Shown: piece after piece, positions 15,956-23,153 of the stretch
Layout of the letters: each line of letters begins with the position of its first letter
How positions within the stretch are numbered: the stretch's first letter is position 1
NCBI GenBank assembly: GCA_900544205.1
Contig: UQUG01000020.1
Coordinates: 1-30,087 of the forward strand
Source of the DNA: an uncultured Collinsella sp.
Lineage (GTDB): Bacteria > Actinomycetota > Coriobacteriia > Coriobacteriales > Coriobacteriaceae
Reading direction: 5' to 3'
Length of the DNA: 30,087 nt
Notes under the pieces: generated by a model
What the model was told of the DNA's origin: nothing
What the model saw: the letters and a program-made list of their open reading frames with translations, nothing else
Databases searched by the model: none
Translations under genes and position numbers: made by a program

Positions 15956-16864
15956 CTACGAGACGTGCTCGGGCGCTCCTGCCATGCGGGTATGGTCGTG
16001 AGCATGCGCATGAAGTCGCGGAAGCTGCACGGTTGCCACCATGACGCCGGTGAGGATGAGGGCGGCGCCAAAGAAGGCGATGGGGCTCAGGACCTCGCCA
16101 ACCAGGAAGAACGAAAAGACAGCGGAGCAGACCGGCTCAAGCGAGAAGGCGAAGCCGGTGGTCTCGGCGGGCACGTGGGGCTGCACGAGCGTCTGGGTGA
16201 TAAAGCCGTAGGCAGAGCAGATGAGTGCGAGCGCGACGACGACCACGATCTCGCTGGGCGTACTGGGAAGTGTGAAACCGCCAAAGACGCATGCGGCGAT
16301 ACCCGAGAACAAGCCGCCGAAGCCCAGCTGCCAAACGCCCAGAGCAAGCGGATCGACTTCTTCGACAAAGCGCTTGGCCACGATAATGTGGCTGGCATAG
16401 ATAAAGGCGGAGAGCAGCATGATGAGCGCGCCCGGGTTCAGGCTGGTGAAGTCGGCACCCGAGAGCAGCAGCATGCCGCAGGTGACGATAGCCGTGCCGA
16501 CGAGCACCTTGCGTTCGGGGGCGCGGCGCAGCAGGGCGGCGTTGGCAAACGGCACGATCACGACCGTCAGGCTCTGCAAAAAGCCGGCAGTGGAGGCAGA
16601 AGTGAGGCTAGAGCCCAAGCACATGCAGGTGAGCTCGGTTGCCATAATGGCGCCGATGATGGCGGCGCGAACCATAAGGTCGCGGTTGATACGGAAAGCG
16701 CGCTTGTGGAAGAGCAGCAGGCAGGCAACAAAGGCGATGATGCAGCGCAGCGCAACGATGCTCGTGGCGTTCATGCTGTCCATGCCGATCTTCATGAGGG
16801 GGTACGAAAAGCCCCATGCGACGGGAACGGAAAATGAGAGCGCGATTGCTTTTTTGCGATCCAT
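15956..16864 (-). CDS. EamA/DMT-family transporter with histidine-rich tail
   Basis: A 302-residue transporter with ten predicted hydrophobic helices in two EamA halves (VPVAWGFSYPLMKIG at the start of the first; ASHIIVAKRF in the second). EamA proteins export amino acids, nucleotides or drugs; the substrate is unknown. The C-terminal tail HAHAHDH is unusual for the family and could bind metal. ATG 16864 has AAAGGAG 4 bases upstream. It is divergent from the LysR-type gene, which is a common arrangement in which the regulator controls the exporter. Confidence 0.9.
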   Translation of the reverse strand: MDRKKAIALSFSVPVAWGFSYPLMKIGMDSMNATSIVALRCIIAFVACLLLFHKRAFRINRDLMVRAAIIGAIMATELTCMCLGSSLTSASTAGFLQSLTVVIVPFANAALLRRAPERKVLVGTAIVTCGMLLLSGADFTSLNPGALIMLLSAFIYASHIIVAKRFVEEVDPLALGVWQLGFGGLFSGIAACVFGGFTLPSTPSEIVVVVALALICSAYGFITQTLVQPHVPAETTGFAFSLEPVCSAVFSFFLVGEVLSPIAFFGAALILTGVMVATVQLPRLHAHAHDHTRMAGAPEHVS

Positions 16865-16944
16865 GGGACTCCTTTTGTTACAGAACGGTTTCGTAAAAAG
16901 GATTCTGCTCCCAGATGTGGATGTAGTAAAGCGAATGTATCTTC

Positions 16945-16963
16945 AGTATGATTAAGAAATACT
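16945..16963. promoter_or_regulatory. Candidate LysR-type operator in the divergent intergenic region
   Basis: AGTAT (16945-16949) and ATACT (16959-16963) form an inverted repeat with a 9-base spacer, including a T-N11-A core typical of LysR sites. It is in the 158-base gap between the DMT and LysR genes. Only 5-bp arms, so chance is not excluded. Confidence 0.45.
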
Positions 16964-17022
16964 AATGTTGGCAGAAAAAGCCCTGGCAAAACGTTTTACA
17001 GCTACATCGATGTGGAGGCACG

Positions 17023-17889
17023 ATGGCATCGCGGTATCAGATTGTTTGTATGGTGGTCGATTGCGGCAGCCTGAAACGTGCGGCGGACGAGCTGGGCTAT
17101 ACGCAAAGTGCGGTGAGCCAGGCCGTCAAGGCGCTCGAGCGCGAGTTAGGCACCACGCTTATCGAGCGCGGCAAGCAGGGCGTTTCGCTTACGCGCGACG
17201 GCAAGCAGTATCTGCCGTACCTGCGCCAGATCGTGACCGCCGAGGCCGAGCTCGAGGGCAAGCGCCAGGAGCTGCTGGGACTTTCCTCGACTGATATTCG
17301 TATTGCGACGTTTACCAACGTGAGTCGAACCGTGTTGCCGCGCGTGATCCGCGACTTTGGGGCCCTGCACCCGGGCGTACACTTTACCCTCAAGCAGGGC
17401 GATTACACGCGCAACGCTCAGTGGGTGCACGATGGCGTGGTCGATTTTTGTTTTACGGCACGCGGATTTACCGCTGGGCTCGAGAAGCGTGTGGTCTATC
17501 ACGACGAGTTGGTGGCATTGTTGCCGGCGGCGCATCCGCTGACGGCAAAGGAAAAGGTGACACTCGCTGACCTAGCGTCCGAGCCGTTTGTGCTGCTGGA
17601 TGAAGGCGAACAGAGCCTGGTGCTCGATGCATTCGCGGCGCATGGGCTGTCGCCGCACGTGACGAGCGAGGTGACCGACGACTACACCATCATGGCGATG
17701 GTGGAGGAAGGCCTGGGCGTGAGTATGCTTTATCGCCGTACCGTTGAGGGCGTGCAAGCCGATATCCGTGTGCGGCCTATCGTGCATGCCCCCTCGCGCG
17801 ACGTGGTGGCCGCCTGGCGCAGCTGGGACACCATGCCCATCGCCACGAGGCGCTTTATCGACTATATGAGCTCGCATATTGTCAATTAA
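17023..17889 (+). CDS. LysR-family transcriptional regulator
   Basis: A 288-residue regulator. N-terminal winged helix at about 1-60 (GSLKRAADELGYTQSAVSQAVKALERELGTTL, then a linker helix), followed by a type-2 substrate-binding-like effector domain from about 88 (DIRIATFTNVSRTVLP) to the end. The first residues (MASRYQIVCMVVDCGSLKRAAD) are slightly shorter than the usual LysR start. ATG 17023 has GGAGG five bases upstream. The adjacent divergent exporter gene is the likely target. The gene is convergent with the MATE gene, 27 bases away, with no clear hairpin. Confidence 0.92.
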   Translation: MASRYQIVCMVVDCGSLKRAADELGYTQSAVSQAVKALERELGTTLIERGKQGVSLTRDGKQYLPYLRQIVTAEAELEGKRQELLGLSSTDIRIATFTNVSRTVLPRVIRDFGALHPGVHFTLKQGDYTRNAQWVHDGVVDFCFTARGFTAGLEKRVVYHDELVALLPAAHPLTAKEKVTLADLASEPFVLLDEGEQSLVLDAFAAHGLSPHVTSEVTDDYTIMAMVEEGLGVSMLYRRTVEGVQADIRVRPIVHAPSRDVVAAWRSWDTMPIATRRFIDYMSSHIVN

Positions 17890-17916
17890 TGACTGGCGTG
17901 GCGTTGAGTGCGCTGT

Positions 17917-19299
17917 TTAGCGGGCTGTTGCTTTGGCTTTGGTGGCGCGATAGGTGCGTGCCGGGTGGCAGAGTAGTACCGCCACGACCATAAAGAACGC
18001 CGTGGTGCCCAGGCTGATGGGGTAGACCATCATGATGTTCGCAAAGGTGCGGAAGTGCGGGAACACGCAGAATACCCAATAGAAGCGGATGCCGCAGACA
18101 CAGATCATGGTGATGAGGGCGGGCATGAGCGAGATGCCAAAGCCCCGCAGGTAGCCGGACATGTTTTCGTAGAACATGCTAAAGGCGTACGCCGGGAAGA
18201 TCGAACACACGCGGATATAGCCGATCGAGACGATGTTGGGATCGCTGTTAAAGAGCGACAAGATCTCGCGCCCCAGACCGACAATAACGATAATCGTGGT
18301 GAGGGCAACGATACCGCCTTCGACCAGGCAGACCTTAAGCGTTTTGGTGCAGCGGTCGATCTGGCGGGCACCGTGGTTTTGTCCCACAAAGGTGGTGCAA
18401 GCCTGGCTAAAGCTGTTGAGCAGGTTATAGCACACGTACTCCAGGCTCATGGCGGCGCTCGATGCCGCCATGACCTCGGTGCCCAGGCTGTTAATGGCGG
18501 ACTGGATGATGATGTTGGCGACGGCAAAGACGGCGCTTTGGATGCCGGCGGGCAGGCCGATCTTGACGATGCGCTTGAGGGCGACGGGGTCGATAGCCAG
18601 GTCGCGTGGGGTGACGCGGACGACGGAGTCGGTCTTGAGCAGGCGGATAAAGAGCGTGGCGGCGCTGACGGTATAGGCGATGGCGGTGGCGATGGCGACG
18701 CCCGCGACGCCCCAGTGGAGTACGGGGACAAAGATGAGGTCTAGGCCAATGTTGAGGACGGTGGACACAGCAAGCGCCTGCAGCGGCATGCGGGTGATGC
18801 CGACGGAGCGGAAAATCGCGGCCTCAAAGTTGTAGAGCAAGATCGAGGGCAGGCTGAGCAAAAAGACGCGCAGGTAGAGCGAGGCGAGCGGCATGGTCTC
18901 GGCAGGCACGTTGAGTGCGGCGAGCATGGGCTCGGCAAAGATCTCGCCCAGAGCGATGACGACAAAGCCTACGAGCGCCATTAAAATCGAGGTATGGACG
19001 GCGCGTTTGACCATGCTCTGATCGTTGCGGCCGATAGCGTTGGCGATGACCACGTTGGAGCCAAGCGACATGCCAATAAACAGGTTGAGCATAAGACTGG
19101 TAAGCGGAACATTGGAGCCGACCGCCGCCATGGCGAGGGTTCCCTGGTCGCCCGAGAAGTTACCGATGATGACCGTGGCGATGAGGTTCGACAGCTGCTC
19201 CAAGATGCTCGTGGCGGCCACGGGGAAGGCGAACAGGGGAATATTGCGCCACAGAGATCCGGTGGTCATGTCAATGTGCTTAGATGCGGTATCGGCCAT
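17917..19299 (-). CDS. MATE-family multidrug/sodium efflux protein
   Basis: A 460-residue membrane protein with twelve predicted helices in two MatE repeats (AFPVAATSILEQL and GLPAGIQSAVFAVANI mark each half's first helix; GQNHGARQ near 320 is characteristic). MATE proteins export cationic drugs or metabolites using Na+ or H+. Upstream of ATG 19299 the ribosome-binding site is weak (GAGAG), and a start at Met11 (ATG 19269) is also possible. Length fits the family. Confidence 0.92.
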   Translation of the reverse strand: MADTASKHIDMTTGSLWRNIPLFAFPVAATSILEQLSNLIATVIIGNFSGDQGTLAMAAVGSNVPLTSLMLNLFIGMSLGSNVVIANAIGRNDQSMVKRAVHTSILMALVGFVVIALGEIFAEPMLAALNVPAETMPLASLYLRVFLLSLPSILLYNFEAAIFRSVGITRMPLQALAVSTVLNIGLDLIFVPVLHWGVAGVAIATAIAYTVSAATLFIRLLKTDSVVRVTPRDLAIDPVALKRIVKIGLPAGIQSAVFAVANIIIQSAINSLGTEVMAASSAAMSLEYVCYNLLNSFSQACTTFVGQNHGARQIDRCTKTLKVCLVEGGIVALTTIIVIVGLGREILSLFNSDPNIVSIGYIRVCSIFPAYAFSMFYENMSGYLRGFGISLMPALITMICVCGIRFYWVFCVFPHFRTFANIMMVYPISLGTTAFFMVVAVLLCHPARTYRATKAKATAR

Positions 19300-19374
19300 A
19301 CGCTCTCAATCTCTAACATGCTCTTTCGTGCTTATTTGCGCAGACGATGATACTCCTAATGCAACCAGTCGGCA

Positions 19375-19446
19375 CTTAGGGACGTTCCTTTTCTGTCGGC
19401 AGCTGGGGACACTCCTTAGTCATTCAAGAACGTCCCCAATGACTAG
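19375..19446. repeat. Copy 2 of the GACGTTCTT/GACTAG palindromic repeat family
   Basis: 19419-19446 matches 4781-4808 at 27 of 28 positions, and CGGCAG(C)TGGGGA (19397-19409) matches 4701-4713. A CTTAGGGACGTTCCTTTT segment at 19375 is a degenerate further unit. It is intergenic, immediately upstream of a promoter for the methyltransferase gene. Confidence 0.8.
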
Positions 19447-19467
19447 GTGGGGAAGGCGTGCGACAAT
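19439..19467 (+). promoter_or_regulatory. Promoter of the RlmA-type methyltransferase gene, partly made by the repeat
   Basis: Extended -10 TGCGACAAT (19459-19467); with a 17-bp spacer the -35 is ATGACT (19439-19444), supplied by the conserved end of the repeat. The -10 lies 35 bases before the start codon. Confidence 0.55.
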
Positions 19468-19502
19468 GGTGGACGTTGTGTTGTTCGCGCTAAGGAGTTG
19501 CC

Positions 19503-20318
19503 ATGTTGTTGTGTCCCGTTTGCCATGAACCGTTGGCGGACAATGAGCGCGGTGCTGCATGCGCGGGCGGACACCGGTTTGACCGTGCGCGCGAGGGCTA
19601 TCTATATCTACTGCGCTCGTCCAAGAGCGGCGACTCCATGGGCGATCCCAAGTCGCAGGCGCGCAGCCGTCGTGACTTTCTGAACCGTGGATACTACGCG
19701 CCGTTGCGCGATGCGATGGTCGAGCTGGTGCACGAGCGGGCGGCAGAGCACGGGGTGTCTACGGGCAAGCAGCTGACCTTGCTCGATATTTGCTGCGGCG
19801 AGGGCTACTATACCAGCGCCATGGGCGCGGTGCCGGGCGTGGATGCTTACGGTTTCGACCTGGGCAAAGAGATGGTGCGCCTGGCCGCCAAGCGCGGCGA
19901 TGCGACCTACTTTGTGGCCAACATGAAGGATATCCCCGTGGCCGATGGCACCTTCGATATGGTGACCGAACTCTTTGCTCCCTTTAACGAGCGCGAATTT
20001 GCCCGCGTGCTGGCGCCAGAGGGCTCGCTCTATACCGTGGTGCCGGGTGCCCGTCATCTCTTTGGGCTCAAGGAAGTGCTCTACGATACGCCATATCTCA
20101 ACGATGAAAAACTGCCGAAGACCACCGGGCTCGAGTTGGTCGGAACACAGCGGGTGTCTGCGAATATTACGCTTCAGACCCAGGCCGATATCGAGGCGGT
20201 GTTCCAGATGACGCCGTACTACTACCGCACGCGCCCTGCCGACAAAGAGCGCCTGGCAAACTTGGACACGCTCCAGACCGATATCGACTTCATCATCGCC
20301 GAGTACCGCCACAGCTAA
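19503..20318 (+). CDS. RlmA-family 23S rRNA guanine N1-methyltransferase
   Basis: A 271-residue SAM-dependent methyltransferase. The N-terminal zinc site is Cys4, Cys7, Cys20 and His24 (CPVC...CAGGH). The SAM fold follows with LLDICCGEGYYT near 92-103. RlmA enzymes methylate N1 of a guanine in 23S rRNA helix 35 (G745 in E. coli, G748 in the Gram-positive type, which can affect tylosin resistance); which base is used cannot be told here. ATG 19503 has AAGGAG seven bases upstream. The C-terminus includes TPYYYRTRP, typical of this family. It ends at two hairpins in the convergent gap with the small membrane protein gene. Confidence 0.9.
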   Translation: MLLCPVCHEPLADNERGAACAGGHRFDRAREGYLYLLRSSKSGDSMGDPKSQARSRRDFLNRGYYAPLRDAMVELVHERAAEHGVSTGKQLTLLDICCGEGYYTSAMGAVPGVDAYGFDLGKEMVRLAAKRGDATYFVANMKDIPVADGTFDMVTELFAPFNEREFARVLAPEGSLYTVVPGARHLFGLKEVLYDTPYLNDEKLPKTTGLELVGTQRVSANITLQTQADIEAVFQMTPYYYRTRPADKERLANLDTLQTDIDFIIAEYRHS

Positions 20319-20319
20319 C

Positions 20320-20358
20320 AACCTGCCAAAAAGGGACAGGTTAATTTTGGCAGGTTTT
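20320..20358 (+). terminator. Intrinsic terminator after the RlmA-type gene
   Basis: AACCTGCCAAAA (20320-20331) pairs perfectly over 12 bp with TTTTGGCAGGTT (20345-20356), with a 13-base loop and a short T-run. It starts right after the stop codon. Confidence 0.75.
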
Positions 20359-20372
20359 ATCTGGGCAAATGC

Positions 20373-20410
20373 AAAGGGCCGACCGCGGAGATGCGCGATC
20401 GGCCCTTTTT
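20373..20410. terminator. Second hairpin in the convergent gap
   Basis: AAAGGGCCGA (20373-20382) pairs with TCGGCCCTTT (20399-20408), followed by TT and an A on the plus strand. Together with the preceding hairpin it separates the RlmA-type gene from the reverse-strand small membrane protein gene, and is likely active in both directions. Confidence 0.7.
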
Positions 20411-20446
20411 AGTTGCTTGGCTGCAGAGGTTATGAGAAGCGAGCGC

Positions 20447-20848
20447 TTACAGGCGGTCCTTGTTCTCGGCCTTAACGGCGTGTGCCTGCTGAACAAAGAA
20501 CAGGTCGTAGACCACGATGACAAAGGCGACGATATTGACGGAGCTGCCGCCGAGCGCGGGAAGCGAGAGCACGGCCTGCGCAAGCGTGGCGACCGCGGCA
20601 ACAATACCGAGCTTAAATGCGCCGTCTACCTGCGAAGGCTTGTTGGCGCCCTTGATACCGGCGACGCCTGCCGCAAAGTCGACAAGGCCTTTAATAATCA
20701 CAACGACAGCAGCGAGCATGGCGTTCGATCCGTAGACGGATTCAAATTTGCCGGTCGCGATGCCGGCGATTCCGATGACGAGGCTGGCGATGCCCAGAAC
20801 AAAATAGATGAGGGCAAGGATTTTGAGTGTCTTGCGCGCGGCGCTCAT
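20447..20848 (-). CDS. Small four-helix membrane protein of unknown function
   Basis: A 133-residue protein with four hydrophobic helices (at about 8-32, 42-64, 80-100 and 104-125) and a charged C-terminus. I do not recognise the family; it resembles unnamed small membrane proteins. The reading frame extends 18 codons upstream, but ATG 20848 has AAAGGA close upstream and begins at MSAARKTL. A TACAAT -10 box on the minus strand (20917-20922) is 69 bases before the start; its -35 is weak (CTGACA at 20-bp spacing). Confidence 0.75.
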   Translation of the reverse strand: MSAARKTLKILALIYFVLGIASLVIGIAGIATGKFESVYGSNAMLAAVVVIIKGLVDFAAGVAGIKGANKPSQVDGAFKLGIVAAVATLAQAVLSLPALGGSSVNIVAFVIVVYDLFFVQQAHAVKAENKDRL

Positions 20849-21076
20849 AGGTAGTCCTTTCGATGCGGGCGCTGCCAGTCTGGCGCGTCCCATATGCTGC
20901 ACATAACGTGAAGCACATTGTAGTTCAACGTGACGGCGTGTGTGTCAGAAAGCGCTTCTCGTCTGTGCAGGGCAATCTTTCAAAAAGGAAAGCCAGCTGT
21001 AAGGCAAATCGATGGCAGTTCATGTGCGGCGCTGCGATGATGGGGCCATGGTAAGAGCTGGACCGAAGGAGGAGCC
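20849..21076. promoter_or_regulatory. Divergent intergenic region with a -10 box
   Basis: Holds TACAAT on the minus strand (20917-20922) for the membrane protein gene. For the small ORF on the plus strand no clear promoter is recognised. No gene is supported in the interval. Confidence 0.35.
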
Positions 21077-21220
21077 ATGATGTACGGAACAGGTCAAGTG
21101 CGTGACCCGCGGTCGTTGGGAAGGCGCATGGGTGATTCTGTGTTCGCTGCCGTGTGCACGGGATTGATGGCGGTGCTTTGCGTTGGGATGCTGTGGGCCA
21201 TGTCGCATGTGGGACAATAG
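21077..21220 (+). CDS. Small 47-residue single-span membrane protein
   Basis: Starts MMYGTGQVRD; after a short basic N-terminal part (RSLGRRMGD) there is one hydrophobic helix (about residues 21-44, SVFAAVCTGLMAVL onwards) and the last residues are SHVGQ. AAGGAGG lies 4 bases before ATG 21077 and 7 before the adjacent ATG 21080, one of the strongest ribosome-binding sites in the window. The stop overlaps the extended -10 (TGGGACAAT, 21210-21218) for the next gene. I do not recognise it. No evidence of secretion motif beyond the helix. Confidence 0.6.
   Translation: MMYGTGQVRDPRSLGRRMGDSVFAAVCTGLMAVLCVGMLWAMSHVGQ
21210..21218 (+). promoter_or_regulatory. Extended -10 box before rsmJ
   Basis: TGGGACAAT, the same TGnGACAAT pattern as at 4829 and 19459, lies 65 bases before the rsmJ start and overlaps the stop of the 47-residue gene. 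No -35 of quality is present. Confidence 0.4.
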
Positions 21221-21283
21221 CGGACGGTTGGGTGCCGACATAAACGGCGCTCGCGTATTCGTTTTGCTTGCTAAGGAGTACCC

Positions 21284-21988
21284 ATGGGCATCATCGATCC
21301 CTTTTCTGTTGCTCGAGCCGCGGGGCTTGAGCTGACCGGGAAGTCCGAGGGACTCACGCTCACCGACGGCTCGATGGAACTGCGTGCCGATTTTACCCGT
21401 ATGCTTCCGCGGCTCAAGCAGGGCCGTCTGCAGCAAGAGCTGTTGGTAAAGGCTGCGCGCACAAAAGGCATCGAGCGCCCATGGGCGATTGACGCCACGG
21501 CAGGCTTTGGCGAGGACTCGCTGCTGCTGGCGGCCGCGGGCTTTACCGTCGATCTGTATGAGCAGGATTGCGTGATCGCGGCGCTCCTCAAGGATGCCTT
21601 GGATCGTGCGGCAGATGATCCGGCGCTTGCGGCTGCCGTGTCACGCATGCGTTTACATGCGGGCGAGGACAGTATTGCCGGCCTTCTCCATGTAGCTGAG
21701 CTGATCGGTCAGGGCGAGCTTGCTGCTCCCGACGTGGTGTATCTGGATCCCATGTTTCCCGGGCGCACCAAGAGCGCGGCGGTTAAAAAGAAGTTCCAAC
21801 TCTTGCACCATCTGGAACAGCCGTGTGCCGATGAGAAGACGCTGGTCGAAGCCGCGCTTGCGGTGCACCCGCGCAAGGTCGTTATCAAACGGCCGGCGAA
21901 GGGACCACTGCTTGCCGGCGTTAAGCCGAGCTATCAGCTTGCGGGCAAGGCCGTCCGCTACGATGTTTTGGTGCCGCCGCGCCCGTAG
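21284..21988 (+). CDS. rsmJ: 16S rRNA (guanine1516-N2)-methyltransferase
   Basis: A 234-residue SAM-dependent rRNA methyltransferase. Motif I is DATAGFGEDSLLLA near 68-81; the catalytic region is VVYLDPMFPGRTKSAAVKKK near 148-167; the C-terminus carries VIKRPAKGPLL. These match RsmJ (YhiQ) in order and spacing, including the DPMFP tetrad. It modifies G1516 in 16S rRNA. Length is slightly under the E. coli protein (about 250). ATG 21284 follows AAGGAG at 6 bases. It ends convergent with the small Cys-rich gene, 48 bases apart, with a weak 6-bp hairpin (GCTGGC/GCCAGC) between. Confidence 0.9.
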   Translation: MGIIDPFSVARAAGLELTGKSEGLTLTDGSMELRADFTRMLPRLKQGRLQQELLVKAARTKGIERPWAIDATAGFGEDSLLLAAAGFTVDLYEQDCVIAALLKDALDRAADDPALAAAVSRMRLHAGEDSIAGLLHVAELIGQGELAAPDVVYLDPMFPGRTKSAAVKKKFQLLHHLEQPCADEKTLVEAALAVHPRKVVIKRPAKGPLLAGVKPSYQLAGKAVRYDVLVPPRP

Positions 21989-22036
21989 CTTGCGTGCGAT
22001 GGCTGGCACTCCGCCAGCGCCGTGCCGATGCGGGGC

Positions 22037-22333
22037 CTATTTCCAGGGGTGCGACGTCAGATGCCATCCGCCGCAGTATTCGCATTTGTAGCAGGCCAAA
22101 CCGCGCCGTCCGCGGTTTTCGCAGTCGGCCATGACTGCCTCGGCCTCGGCGCGCGTGTCGTAACGGTTTTTGCGCTCGCACGACTTGTAGCGCCAGGCTT
22201 CATCGCGCTCGGCGTCTAGTGCGTCGCGGCGCTCGTCTTCGTGTGCAAACAGGTCGCTCATATCGCCGCCCGTGGCAGCGCCCAAAAACTCGCTTTTGGC
22301 TTTTGACCAGGCGGCTCGCTTTTTGCTCCCCAT
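22037..22333 (-). CDS. Small Cys-rich protein of unknown function, probably zinc-binding
   Basis: A 98-residue soluble, charged protein (GSKKRAAWSKAKSEF, ERKNRYDTRAEAEAVMADC). The C-terminus CYKCEYCGGWHLTSHP has two CxxC motifs sharing a Cys and two histidines, suggesting a small zinc finger. A longer frame starts at TTG 22354 but has no ribosome-binding site; ATG 22333 has GGAGAGGGG upstream. I do not recognise a named family, although similar short proteins occur in phages and bacterial chromosomes. It is divergent from the GNAT gene across a perfect palindrome. Confidence 0.7.
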   Translation of the reverse strand: MGSKKRAAWSKAKSEFLGAATGGDMSDLFAHEDERRDALDAERDEAWRYKSCERKNRYDTRAEAEAVMADCENRGRRGLACYKCEYCGGWHLTSHPWK

Positions 22334-22357
22334 CTGCTTCGCGCCCCTCTCCAAACG

Positions 22358-22389
22358 TTGGTATCATTGCTCAATCAAAGTGATACCAA
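22358..22389. promoter_or_regulatory. Perfect palindrome in the divergent promoter region
   Basis: TTGGTATCA (22358-22366) and TGATACCAA (22381-22389) are exact reverse complements around a 14-base spacer. It sits in the 74-base gap between the Cys-rich and GNAT genes. On either strand TTGGTA could act as a -35 with TGATAC 17 bp away, so both promoters may share it, though TGATAC is a poor -10. A dimeric regulator site is the simplest reading. Confidence 0.6.
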
Positions 22390-22407
22390 TAAACGTGAGG
22401 TCGCCGC

Positions 22408-22899
22408 GTGATGATCAGAAAAACCCTCGATACCGACATTCCCGCCATCATGGCTATCTATGACGCGGCCCGCGCCTTTATGCGTGCGCATGGCAACGCC
22501 ACGCAGTGGCCCGAGGGCACGCCCTCTGCCGAGCAGCTGGCTGCCGATATCGCCGCCGGTGGCAGCCATGTGTGCGAAGTCGACGGCCGCGTGGTGGCGA
22601 CGTTTGCCTTTTTACCAGGCCCGGACGAGTGCTATGACGTAATTGAGGACGGTCAATGGCGTAGCGACACTCCGTACGCCGTGCTGCACCGTGTGGCATC
22701 CGACGGCACCGTGCACGGTATCGCGGCTGCGATGTTTGCCTTTGCCAAGGAGCGTGCCGATCACCTGCGCATCGACACGCATCAGGACAACCTGCCCATG
22801 CAGGGTGCGAGTATTAAGGCGGGGTTTGAGCGTGCCGGCGTCGTCTATGTATCCGACGGCACGGCGCGTGTTGCGTTCGATTGGCTGCGCGAGACATAA
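22408..22899 (+). CDS. GNAT-family N-acetyltransferase
   Basis: A 163-residue GNAT fold protein: N-terminal IRKTLDTDIPAIMAIYDAAR, the central strand pair GRVVATFAFLPG, a V-R-x-G-like acetyl-CoA region near 92-105 (TPYAVLHRVASDGTVHGI, less canonical than usual), and the C-terminal QDNLPMQGASIKAGFERAG typical of GNAT enzymes. The substrate is unknown. The start is GTG 22408 (GAGG at 8 bases), with ATG 22411 as an alternative. A 17-bp hairpin follows the stop. Confidence 0.85.
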   Translation: MMIRKTLDTDIPAIMAIYDAARAFMRAHGNATQWPEGTPSAEQLAADIAAGGSHVCEVDGRVVATFAFLPGPDECYDVIEDGQWRSDTPYAVLHRVASDGTVHGIAAAMFAFAKERADHLRIDTHQDNLPMQGASIKAGFERAGVVYVSDGTARVAFDWLRET

Positions 22900-22927
22900 G
22901 AGCGGGGACGCGTATCAACAATTTGCA

Positions 22928-22965
22928 CGAACGAAAATGGCCCCGGGTGGGGTCATTTTCGTTCG
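22928..22965 (+). terminator. Long hairpin after the GNAT gene
   Basis: CGAACGAAAATGGCCCC (22928-22944) pairs over 17 bp, one G-T wobble, with 22949-22965 around a 4-base loop. It starts 28 bases after the stop; no T-tract follows immediately. Confidence 0.6.
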
Positions 22966-23064
22966 CTGCGCTGTTTTGCGAGCCGGCTTTCGCAAGGCGC
23001 GAACCTACGAAAATCGCCGCGCGGCAACGCAGGGCGATGAGCTCGGTCGGGGGATAGGGCCCGC

Positions 23065-23093
23065 TTCGCCCGCCGGCCCGTAAATTGTATCAT
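23065..23093 (+). promoter_or_regulatory. Promoter for the TetM/EF-G-like GTPase gene
   Basis: -35 TTCGCC (23065-23070), 17-bp spacer, -10 TATCAT (23088-23093), 60 bases before the start. The leader has no recognisable attenuator. The 22966-23064 region upstream is GC-rich with a small TTGCGA/TCGCAA hairpin and nothing else recognised. Confidence 0.45.
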
Positions 23094-23153
23094 CCAGTGT
23101 GGAACGAGGATGCCCGTTGCCGCGTGCGGTGGGCTTGCAATAAGAGGAGAGCC

